Below, in pieces: positions 54,401 through 61,791 of a DNA stretch of 64,000 bases. A program made the translations under genes and the position numbers. This DNA comes from Chloroflexota bacterium (GTDB lineage: Bacteria > Chloroflexota > Anaerolineae > Promineifilales > Promineifilaceae), in NCBI GenBank assembly GCA_022616275.1, contig JAKEFB010000114.1, positions 23,449 to 87,448 on the forward strand. Reading direction: 5' to 3'. Every line of letters begins with the position of its first letter. The stretch's first letter is position 1. Under the pieces are notes generated by a model that made no database searches, was not told the origin of the DNA, and saw only the letters and a program-made list of their open reading frames with translations.

Positions 54401-55945
54401 CTACTGCGCTATATATTGGCCGCGCAATTCGCGTTTGAGGATTTTGCCGGCGGCCGAGATGGGTAGGCTGTCCATGATTTCGATGCGCCGGGGCACTTTG
54501 TAGCCGGCCAGCCGGGCGCGCAGGTGTTCCTGTAGCTCCCCCGGGGTGGCCGTCGCCCCTGCTTTCAGGACCACGCAGGCCAGCCCCACTTCGCCCCACT
54601 TCTCATCGGGCAGGCCGACGACGGCGCACATGTGGACGGCCGGGTGCTCGTACAGCGCCTGCTCAATTTCGGCCGGGTAAACGTTTTCGCCGCCGGAGAT
54701 GAACATATCCTTCTTGCGGTCTACGATGGTGAAGTACCATTCCTCGTCGTAGACGGCCATGTCTCCGGTGTGGAACCAGCCCTCGCCGTCCACCACCTCT
54801 CGCGAGGCGGCCGGGTTGTTGAAATAGCCGGAGGAGACGCTGGGGCCTTTCAGGGCCAGCTCACCCACCTGGCCGGGGCCGAGCGGCCGGTTGTCTTCGT
54901 CCACCACCCGGGCATCCACGTAAAAATTGGGCCGGCCGATGCTGCCGGCCTTGCGGATAGCATCCTCCGCGGCCAGGGCAAAAACGCCCGGCCCGAACTC
55001 GGTCATGCCAAAGCCCTGCTTGAAGCGAATCCCTTTTTCGGCCGTGTACTGCTCGACCAGTGAGACCGGCAGTGGCGCGCCGCCGCTGGTGCAGAAACGC
55101 AGCGAGGACAGATCGGCGGCCGGCCAATTGGCCGCCTGGGCCAACATCTGGTACATCGTCGGCACACCGGCGAAGACCGTGACCCGCTCTTGCTCAATTA
55201 ATTGCAGCACCTTTTCCGGCTCAAACTGGCGGACCAGGATAGTCGCGCCGCCCAGAATCACTTGCGGCAGGGTATAGACAAACAGGCCGCCGGTGTGGAA
55301 CAAGGGGAAAACGTTCAGGTAGACGTCGTCGTGGTGCAGGTCGTGGATGACGGTATTCAGCGTATTCCAGGCAATCATGCGGTGGGAAACCTGGGCCGCT
55401 TTGGGCAGGCCGGTGGTGCCGCCGGTGAAGATAAGCGCCGCAATCGTTTCTTCCGTCACCCCGGCCGTCGTCACTGGGGTAGACGGGCTGCTCTGTAGCG
55501 CCGCTTCGAAGTGGCGGCCGCCAGGCAGGCCTTCTCCTTCCAGGTGTAGGAGGTGAGTGATGGACGCGGCCCGAGGGTCTTGCTGTAACTGCCCGGCCGC
55601 CTCAACGAAGTCGCCAGAATAAATCAGCACGCGCGGCGTCGTCTCGGCCAGGATGTGGCCGATTTCCTGCCAGTGCAACCGCCAATTGAGAGCGGTGTGG
55701 ATGGCGCCCAGCTTGCCGCAGGCAAAAAAGGTGTCCAGGTGCTCCACGCCGTCGCGGGCCAGGATGGCCACCCGGTCGCCAAAGGCCACGGCCGCTTCGC
55801 CGCGCAGCCAGTTGGCCAGCCGGTTGGCCCGTTCGTTCATCTGGGCGTAGCTCAGCCGCCAGGCCGGCGCTTTACCCGCGTCTACGATGGCCACCCGATC
55901 CGGCGAATAAATGGCTCGCCGCCCAAGGTAATCCCCAATCTCCAA
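54401..55945 (-). CDS. AMP-dependent acyl-CoA ligase (FadD-like)
   Basis: 514 residues. ANL motifs: A3 FTGGTTGLPKAA, A5 GFGMTEFGPGVFA, A7 HTGDMAVYDEEWYFTIVDRKKDMF, and A10 Lys in AAGKILKREL. The likely start is TTG 55945. It and the first codons (ME-IGDYLGRRA) lie in a GAGATTGGGGATT intergenic word, so the repeat supplied the start. The ligase activates acids to acyl-CoA or acyl-AMP. It is the last gene of a four-gene run with a KAS III-like protein, a hydrolase and an SDR, all possibly under a SARP operator. Confidence 0.88.
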   Translation of the reverse strand: MEIGDYLGRRAIYSPDRVAIVDAGKAPAWRLSYAQMNERANRLANWLRGEAAVAFGDRVAILARDGVEHLDTFFACGKLGAIHTALNWRLHWQEIGHILAETTPRVLIYSGDFVEAAGQLQQDPRAASITHLLHLEGEGLPGGRHFEAALQSSPSTPVTTAGVTEETIAALIFTGGTTGLPKAAQVSHRMIAWNTLNTVIHDLHHDDVYLNVFPLFHTGGLFVYTLPQVILGGATILVRQFEPEKVLQLIEQERVTVFAGVPTMYQMLAQAANWPAADLSSLRFCTSGGAPLPVSLVEQYTAEKGIRFKQGFGMTEFGPGVFALAAEDAIRKAGSIGRPNFYVDARVVDEDNRPLGPGQVGELALKGPSVSSGYFNNPAASREVVDGEGWFHTGDMAVYDEEWYFTIVDRKKDMFISGGENVYPAEIEQALYEHPAVHMCAVVGLPDEKWGEVGLACVVLKAGATATPGELQEHLRARLAGYKVPRRIEIMDSLPISAAGKILKRELRGQYIAQ

Positions 55946-55972
55946 TCTCTAATCTCCAATCACTCAATTACT
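55932..55972. repeat. AATCTCC/AATCTCT repeat at the ligase start
   Basis: Tandem CCAATCTC/TAATCTC units followed by CAATTACTT. It overlaps the 5' end of the ligase and the 3' end of the KAS III-like gene. Confidence 0.7.
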
Positions 55973-57009
55973 TCCTGCGTCCACTGCCACACGCTACAAG
56001 CCATCGAAATCCCGCCGCCACTGGCGCAGAAGAGAACCACATCGCCCGGTTTCGGCCCCCGGCCGCGCTCCAGGGCGTCGTCCAGGGCCATCGGCACGCA
56101 GGCCGAGCCGGTGTAGCCCCATTTATCCATCACCCAATGCGTTTTTTCCAGCGGTTGCCGCAAAATGGCCATCACCTGCTTGATAGTGTTGACGTTCAAC
56201 TGCGTGAACAAAAAGAAATCCACGTCGTCTATGGCCAGGCCGGCCTTGGCCACGGTGTCCCGGATGAGGGGTGGCCAGTGGTCGGCGTTGAACGTGGCCG
56301 GGAACTTCTTGACGAATTGCACCCGGGGCACGCCGCCATTTTCATCCACCGGCGTCCGGGGACAGGCCGCGCCGCCAGTATAAATGCCCAGTGCATCGTA
56401 ATACTGGCCGGCCGCCACCAGCTTGCTGGCCAGAAAACCAGGTTCCGAGCCGGCGCCCACGACCACCGCCCCGGCCCCATCGGCGAAGAGCGTGCAGGTC
56501 CGGTGGTCGCCGTAGTCCAGGAAGCGGCTCATGCCGTAAGCACCCACGACCAGGACGTGGTTGACTTCGGCGTCGGTCAGAATGTAGCGGGCGGCCACAT
56601 CCACGGCCGTCACCCAGCCGGCGCAGGCGGTGTTGACGTCAAAGGTTCCGGCCTTGCCTGCGCCCAGCTTGTGCTGCAGCACGGTGGCCGTGGCCGGGCT
56701 GAGGTAATCGGGCGTGTCGGTGGCCACGATGATCAGGTCCAGCCTGGCCGGGGCCAGGCCGGCCCGGGCCAGGGCCTGCCGGCCGGCCGGCAAGGCCAGG
56801 TCGCTGGTCGTCTCCTCGGGAGCCATGACGTGCCGCTGGCGAATGCCGACGTTGGCCACCAGCCAGCCATCAATGTCCCGCTCTGGAAACAACTGGTTGA
56901 AGTAGGTGTTGGGCAACACCTTTTCCGGCACATAGCGGCCGGTGCTGAGGATTTGGGCGTATCTTGGGGATGTGGTTGTGTGGTTGTGTGGTTGTGTAGT
57001 TGTGTCCAT
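55960..57009 (-). CDS. KAS III-like ketoacyl synthase lacking the usual His and Asn
   Basis: From ATG 57009, 349 residues. The thiolase fold and nucleophile are clear: C129 in DVNTACAGW, and FADGAGAVVV and ASGGGISMACS match FabH. The catalytic His of the HQAN motif is T269 (FTQLN). The Asn of GNTSAAS is Y299 (GYTGSAC). Decarboxylative condensation as in FabH is therefore unlikely; acyl transfer or non-decarboxylative Claisen chemistry is possible. Residues 3-15 (TTTQPHNHTTTSP) come from a GTTGTGTGGTTGTG repeat. It lies between a hydrolase and a CoA ligase in one operon. Confidence 0.85.
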   Translation of the reverse strand: MDTTTQPHNHTTTSPRYAQILSTGRYVPEKVLPNTYFNQLFPERDIDGWLVANVGIRQRHVMAPEETTSDLALPAGRQALARAGLAPARLDLIIVATDTPDYLSPATATVLQHKLGAGKAGTFDVNTACAGWVTAVDVAARYILTDAEVNHVLVVGAYGMSRFLDYGDHRTCTLFADGAGAVVVGAGSEPGFLASKLVAAGQYYDALGIYTGGAACPRTPVDENGGVPRVQFVKKFPATFNADHWPPLIRDTVAKAGLAIDDVDFFLFTQLNVNTIKQVMAILRQPLEKTHWVMDKWGYTGSACVPMALDDALERGRGPKPGDVVLFCASGGGISMACSVWQWTQEVIE

Positions 57010-57046
57010 TTTGGCCAATCCCCTAATCCCCTAATCCCCGCCGAAA
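56964..57046. repeat. GTTGTGTG and AATCCCCT tandem repeats at the KAS III start
   Basis: Four GTTGTGTG-type units (56972-57006) lie within the N-terminal codons of the KAS III-like gene. Three AATCCCCT units (57016-57041) precede it. The CACAACCACA form of the first word also begins the STAND gene at 6137-6162. Confidence 0.7.
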
Positions 57047-57852
57047 TCTTTTAAGAATGCCACGATAGCCATTACTGTCGCGGCCGGGTCTTCGATGGGG
57101 AAGAGGTGGCCGGCGTTGGGCAGGATGGTTACCCGGGCGTTGGCAATTTTGGCCGCCATTAGCCCGGCGTTGCCCGCTGGCACGACATTGTCGTTCTCGC
57201 CAAAGAGGATGAGGGTCGGGACCTGGATAGCCCGCATCTGCTGCTCGACCTGGGCGCTGCTCCATTGGGCCGTGCCCATGCCGGCCATGACCTGGGCCGT
57301 GTACTGCGCCGGCGGCACAGGGTTGCCAAGGCGGTAAGCAATCAACTCCTGGACAACGGCCGGGTCTCTCTCGGCAAAACCAGGCGCGGTGGCAATGCCA
57401 ATGCCCCGCCGGATGATCTCCAGCGGATCGCCCTGGCGGTTGGTCATGACGGCGATAGCCTGGGGCGTAGTTGGAATCACTGCCAGCCCGCCGTGGTTGG
57501 TGCTGGCCAGGATAAGCCGGCCGGCCAGCTCCGGCCGGGTGGCGACCAGCCGCTGAACAATGTAGCCGCCCAGGGAATGACCCAGGACGGCCGCCCGGCG
57601 AATCCCCAGGGCGTCCAGCAACCCGGCCGTGTCGGCGGCCATCATATCCACCGTATAGGGACCGTCCGGCCTGTCGCTCTCGCCGGCCCCCCGGTTGTCA
57701 AACACCGTCACCCGAAAATGCCGGGCCAGCCCCGGCACGACCCGGCGCCAGAACCAGCCGCCAGACCCAATCCCGGTCACCAGCACCAAATCCGGCCCGG
57801 CGCCATCCTGTTCATAGGCGATAGTAATCCCGTTCGCGACAACCTTTGGCAT
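57031..57852 (-). CDS. Alpha/beta hydrolase of the acyl-chain operon
   Basis: ATG 57852 after AGGAGAG gives 273 residues. Nucleophile elbow GHSLGG with Ser, oxyanion stretch VTGIGSGGWFW, acid Asp in LFGENDNVVP, His in NAGHLFPIED. It resembles 3-oxoadipate enol-lactonase or esterase-type hydrolases. In the context of ligase, KAS III and SDR it may release or trim acyl chains. The Ser nucleophile distinguishes it from OleB, which uses Asp. Confidence 0.87.
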   Translation of the reverse strand: MPKVVANGITIAYEQDGAGPDLVLVTGIGSGGWFWRRVVPGLARHFRVTVFDNRGAGESDRPDGPYTVDMMAADTAGLLDALGIRRAAVLGHSLGGYIVQRLVATRPELAGRLILASTNHGGLAVIPTTPQAIAVMTNRQGDPLEIIRRGIGIATAPGFAERDPAVVQELIAYRLGNPVPPAQYTAQVMAGMGTAQWSSAQVEQQMRAIQVPTLILFGENDNVVPAGNAGLMAAKIANARVTILPNAGHLFPIEDPAATVMAIVAFLKDFGGD

Positions 57853-57862
57853 CTCTCTCCTG

Positions 57863-57987
57863 AAAGGACTGAGGACTGAGGACTGAGCGATGAGCGATGA
57901 GTAATCACCCGCCCACCCGCCTACTCGCAAACTCGCAAACTTGCCTACTTGCCACCTGCCCTTTGCGCCTTTGCGCCTTTGCGTCAA
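57863..57987. repeat. Composite intergenic word repeat
   Basis: Tandem ACTGAGGACTGAG, GCGATGAGCGATGAG, CTCGCAAACTCGCAAAC and TTTGCGCCTTTGCGCC blocks follow one another between the SDR and hydrolase genes. The CGAGTTTGCGAGTTTGC form recurs at 45689-45712. Confidence 0.7.
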
Positions 57988-57990
57988 ATC

Positions 57991-58755
57991 CTACGTTCCG
58001 ACGACGAGGCCGCCATCTACCCGCAGGACGGCCCCGTTGATAAAGCGGGCCTCGTCGGAAGCCAGGAAGGCGTAGGCGTTGGCGACCTCGGCCGCCTCAC
58101 CCAGCCGCCCCAGTGGGATCCGGCCGCGCATGTGCTCCAGGACTTTCTCCGGCACGGCCAGCAGCATTTCCGTGGCAATAAAACCGGGCGCGACGGCGTT
58201 GACCCGGATGCCGTACCGGCCGAGTTCCCGCGCCCAGACCCGGGTCATCCCGACCACGGCCGCCTTGCTGGCCACGTAATTGCTCTGGCCAAAGTTGCCG
58301 TCCAGGCCAACCACCGAAGAGGCGTTGAGAATCACCCCGGCACCCTGGCGGACCATCGCCGGGACCACCGCCTGGGCGCAGTTAAACACGCCTTTGACGT
58401 TGACGTTCATCACCGCGTCAAAGGCCTCTTCACTCATCTGCCCGGCCACCTGTCCGTCTTTGAACTTGACCAGTTGGGCGTCGCGGACAATGCCGGCGTT
58501 GTTGACCAGGACGTCCACCCGGCCGAACTGCTCAATGACAGCGTCCACCCACTGCTGCACGGCCGCCCGCTCCGCCACGTTGACGGCCTGAAAAGCAGCC
58601 CTTGGCCCCAGCACCGCCGCCGTCTCCCGGCCAGCCGCTTCATTCAAATCAGCAAAGGCGACGACGGCCCCTTCCTGGACAAACTTCTCAGCCGTGGCCC
58701 GGCCGATCCCGGCCGCGCCGCCGGTAATCAAGCACACCTTATCTTTTAGCCGCAT
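57991..58755 (-). CDS. Short-chain dehydrogenase/reductase (FabG/PhaB-like)
   Basis: 254 residues, classical SDR. TGGAAGIG cofactor motif, NNAG in VLVNNAGIV, catalytic Ser in LNASSVVGLDG, and YVASK in SNYVASKAAVVGMTRVWARELG. FADLNE after strand 2 starts with Asp, which favours NAD(H). FabG/PhaB-like enzymes reduce 3-ketoacyl-ACP or acetoacetyl-CoA; the latter would supply PHA monomer. It is first in a four-gene operon preceded by a SARP-type operator. Confidence 0.88.
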   Translation of the reverse strand: MRLKDKVCLITGGAAGIGRATAEKFVQEGAVVAFADLNEAAGRETAAVLGPRAAFQAVNVAERAAVQQWVDAVIEQFGRVDVLVNNAGIVRDAQLVKFKDGQVAGQMSEEAFDAVMNVNVKGVFNCAQAVVPAMVRQGAGVILNASSVVGLDGNFGQSNYVASKAAVVGMTRVWARELGRYGIRVNAVAPGFIATEMLLAVPEKVLEHMRGRIPLGRLGEAAEVANAYAFLASDEARFINGAVLRVDGGLVVGT

Positions 58756-58807
58756 GGAGATCTCCCGGATGAGTGCTGAACGATGCGTGTTGAGCCATGC
58801 TCAGCAC

Positions 58808-58839
58808 TCTATCACAGTTGAGTTACAAACGGGCTACAG
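58808..58839 (-). promoter_or_regulatory. SARP-type operator/promoter of the SDR operon
   Basis: Minus-strand CTGTAGC (58839-58833) and TTGTAAC (58828-58822) are 11 bp apart, followed after eight bases by TGT-GATAGA (-10 at 58813-58808, extended). About 50 nt to ATG 58755. Confidence 0.55.
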
Positions 58840-58852
58840 GGTAGGGTAGAGT

Positions 58853-58891
58853 GATTTTAGATGCGATTGCAGAGCAATCACATCTAAAATC
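58853..58891. repeat. 18-bp inverted repeat in the divergent SDR/PBP region
   Basis: GATTTTAGATGCGATTGC (58853-58870) and GCAATCACATCTAAAATC (58874-58891) pair at 17 of 18 positions around AGA. It could be an operator for a dimeric repressor or an RNA hairpin in the PBP leader. Confidence 0.7.
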
Positions 58892-58940
58892 GCCTTACCC
58901 CCTTGACCATTTGCCAATAATGATTAACATAAATAGGGAC

Positions 58941-61763
58941 ATGACCAGTTACCGGGGTTATCGCCTGGAGTTCATGGAGGAACCCAAAGCAGAGCCCCCG
59001 CCTCCGGCCGGCCGGGGGAAGCGGGCGGCCCAGGGGTGCGCTCGCGCCGCCGTGCTCATGGTCCAGTTGGCCCTGATTGGCCTGTTGCTAAGCGTTCTGG
59101 CCTTCTTTGGCGCTTACATTTACCTCAGCGACCAACTGTCTGGGGCCATTGCCCAGGTAGTCCAGTACCAGGGCCAGGGGCCGGGCGGCACGCCGCGCTT
59201 TTTTGACCGCCACGGCAACTTGCTTTTTGAGCTGAAAACGGCCGAAAAGCGGCGCTGGCTGGAATACCAGGAAATTCCCAGCCACGTCATCAGCGCGACC
59301 GTGGCCGTGGAAGACGATACTTTCTGGGCCAATCCCGGTTTTGACCCGGAGGCGATTGTGGCCGCCGTCATCAGCAACTACCGCAACCAGGAGGGCCGGC
59401 CGGTGGGGGCCAGCACCATTACCCAACAACTGGTCCGCCACATCGCCTTTACTTATGAAGAGCGGGTGACGGCCAGCTACGAGCGCAAAATCCGGGAGAT
59501 CTTCCTGGCCTTCATTCTCACCCGGCAGCGCAGCAAGCAGGACATCATCAAGATGTACCTGAACGAGATCTATTATGGCAACCTGGCCTACGGCATCGAG
59601 GCGGCCGCCCAGACCTATTTTGGCAAGCCGGCGGCCAGCCTGACGCTAGGCGAAGCGGCATTCCTGGCCGCCCTGCCCCAGTCCCCCAGCGAATTAGACC
59701 CTTACACCAATTTTGAAGCGGCCAAGGCCCGCCAGGAGCTAATCCTCGACCTGATGGTTGACGAGGGGATGATTGACAGTGTGGCCGCCCAGGTGGGCAA
59801 GGCCGAGATTCTCACCCTGGCCCCGCTCATCCCTGTTGAGCACAACCCGGCCGTAGACGTGCTGGAAGCGCCTCACTTCGTCCTCTACGTGCAGCAATTC
59901 CTGGAAGCGCGCTACGGGCCGGACGCCCTGACGCGCGGCGGCTGGCAAATTACCACCAGCCTGGACCTGGAATTGCAGCATTATGCCGAACAGGCAGCCC
60001 AGGAATGGATTGCCGCCCGGTCGGCCGAGCACGACGTCAACAACGCGGCTATTGTCATTCTCAAGCCGGGGACCGGTGAAATCCTGGCCATGGTCGGCAG
60101 CCTGGGTTACTTCAACGAGGCTATTGACGGCCAGGTGAACGTGGCCCTGCAGCCGCGCCAGCCGGGCAGCAGTATCAAGCCGATCACCTACGCCGCGGCC
60201 ATGGAACGGGGCTGGACCACCGGCGATGTGCTCTGGGACGTGCCCATTGAGCTGGAACTGACCCCGACCGACCGGATGGTGCCGGTCAATTACGACAACC
60301 GCTACCACGGCCCGCTGCTGCTGCGCGACGCCCTGGCCAACAGTTACAACATTCCCCCGATCCAGGTTATCCGCGACATTGGCGTGCCCGCTTTTATCAG
60401 CACGGCGCGCAAGATGGGCATTGAATCGCTGCGGGAACCGCCCGGCTACTACGGCCTGGCCCTGACGTTGGGCGGCGGCGAAGTGCCCCTGCTGGAGATG
60501 ACCACCGCCTTTGCCACCCTGGCCAATATGGGCCAGCGGCCGCGGCTGACCAACGTCTTGAGAATTACCGACAGCCGGGGCAACGTGTTGTACGACGTGC
60601 AGCAAGAGCGCATCCCCCCGGCCAACGCCATTGACCCGCGCATCGCCTACATCATTACCCACATCCTGGACGACGACGCCGCCCGCGTGCCGGCTTTTGG
60701 GGCTAACAGTGCCCTGGCTCTGCCCTTTCCGGTCGCCGTCAAAACCGGGACGACCAACGACTTTCGGGACAACTGGGTCCTTGGCTATACTCCCGGCGTG
60801 GCCGTCGGGGTGTGGATCGGCAATACGGACGGCCACCCCATGCGCAACTCTTCCGGCGTGCGCGGCGCTGCCCCCTTGTGGCGGGCCCTCATGGAACACA
60901 TCCAGGCCACACCGACCATCCAGGAAACGTTGCTGGTCAACGGCCTGCCGCCGCCCCTGGACTTTCCTCGTCCGGCCGGTATTGAGGAGCGCCGGGTCTG
61001 CCTGCCCTGGGGCACAGGAGGCGGCAGTTGCACCGCCAGCCGCACCGACCTTTTCCTGGCCGGCGGGCCGGTCCACGGCGTCCAGCGGATAGGTTACGTG
61101 CCCGATACGCTGACCAACCCCGGCGCCTGGACGCTGGTGGTCATGCCGCTCTCGGCCGAACAGGCCCAGCTCATCTCCCTGCCGCCGCTCGACAACGGTT
61201 TCCAGCCGGCTCCGCCCTCGGTGTGTGTGCTCAACACTCCCCGGCCGCCGGCCGGGGCGACGGTCCGGCTGTTCCTGCCCATTCCCCCCTTTTACCCAGA
61301 CGAGGTCCGGGCCAGGCTGTGGGCCCAACAAAATGGCTACAGTATGGCCCCGCCAGTTTCTTGCCCGGCCAGCGTCACCCACCAGGCCCTCAACCCACCC
61401 ACCAGCGCCCACAACGCCGCCGGCTCGGACGCTCCTGCCCCTGCCCCTGGCGGGGGCGCCACCTGGCGGATAGATTCGCCCACGCCTGGCCAGCAGGTCA
61501 GCGGCCTCGTGTCTGTTGTCGGCACGGCCAGCTTTAGCCCGGGCGAGGTGCAGTTCTACAAGCTAGAAATCGGCAGTAGCCATTCCCCCAGTAGCTGGAC
61601 GACCTTTGGCAGCACCCATAGCAACCCCATCGTCAACGGCGTACTGGAAACGCTGCACGCCTATGCCCTGTCCCCCGGCGACTATGTCATTCGCCTGGTC
61701 CTCGTCCGCAGCGACGGCAACTTCCCCACGCCCTACTCGGTGCCTATTACTATCGTGCCGTAA
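58941..61763 (+). CDS. Class A penicillin-binding protein (PBP1C-like), copy 2
   Basis: I favour ATG 58941 (MTSYRGYRLEFMEE), giving 940 residues; ATG 58920 is possible. One transmembrane helix (~35-60) precedes GT51 (VEDDTF, GASTITQQ, KMYLNEIYYGNLAYGIEAA). The transpeptidase has SSIK, SYN in ANSYNIP and KTGTTNDFRDNW. A Cys/Pro-rich linker and the same ~95-residue beta-sandwich as copy 1 (TWRIDSPTPGQQVSG...) end the protein. The two copies are 26 kb apart. They may serve elongation and division or differ by condition. A possible TTGACC at 58902 could drive it. Confidence 0.91.
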   Translation: MTSYRGYRLEFMEEPKAEPPPPAGRGKRAAQGCARAAVLMVQLALIGLLLSVLAFFGAYIYLSDQLSGAIAQVVQYQGQGPGGTPRFFDRHGNLLFELKTAEKRRWLEYQEIPSHVISATVAVEDDTFWANPGFDPEAIVAAVISNYRNQEGRPVGASTITQQLVRHIAFTYEERVTASYERKIREIFLAFILTRQRSKQDIIKMYLNEIYYGNLAYGIEAAAQTYFGKPAASLTLGEAAFLAALPQSPSELDPYTNFEAAKARQELILDLMVDEGMIDSVAAQVGKAEILTLAPLIPVEHNPAVDVLEAPHFVLYVQQFLEARYGPDALTRGGWQITTSLDLELQHYAEQAAQEWIAARSAEHDVNNAAIVILKPGTGEILAMVGSLGYFNEAIDGQVNVALQPRQPGSSIKPITYAAAMERGWTTGDVLWDVPIELELTPTDRMVPVNYDNRYHGPLLLRDALANSYNIPPIQVIRDIGVPAFISTARKMGIESLREPPGYYGLALTLGGGEVPLLEMTTAFATLANMGQRPRLTNVLRITDSRGNVLYDVQQERIPPANAIDPRIAYIITHILDDDAARVPAFGANSALALPFPVAVKTGTTNDFRDNWVLGYTPGVAVGVWIGNTDGHPMRNSSGVRGAAPLWRALMEHIQATPTIQETLLVNGLPPPLDFPRPAGIEERRVCLPWGTGGGSCTASRTDLFLAGGPVHGVQRIGYVPDTLTNPGAWTLVVMPLSAEQAQLISLPPLDNGFQPAPPSVCVLNTPRPPAGATVRLFLPIPPFYPDEVRARLWAQQNGYSMAPPVSCPASVTHQALNPPTSAHNAAGSDAPAPAPGGGATWRIDSPTPGQQVSGLVSVVGTASFSPGEVQFYKLEIGSSHSPSSWTTFGSTHSNPIVNGVLETLHAYALSPGDYVIRLVLVRSDGNFPTPYSVPITIVP

Positions 61764-61791
61764 AACGATTAGGAAAAAGATACAAACCTGG

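Noticed and set aside
54401-58755. Calling the four-gene operon oleABCD
   Set aside because: Ser instead of Asp in the hydrolase, a classical SDR and a KAS III without His argue against true Ole enzymes.
59739-61412. Long minus-strand frame (557 codons) opposite the second PBP
   Set aside because: Antisense shadow; no motif, no ribosome site, and the plus-strand gene is certain.
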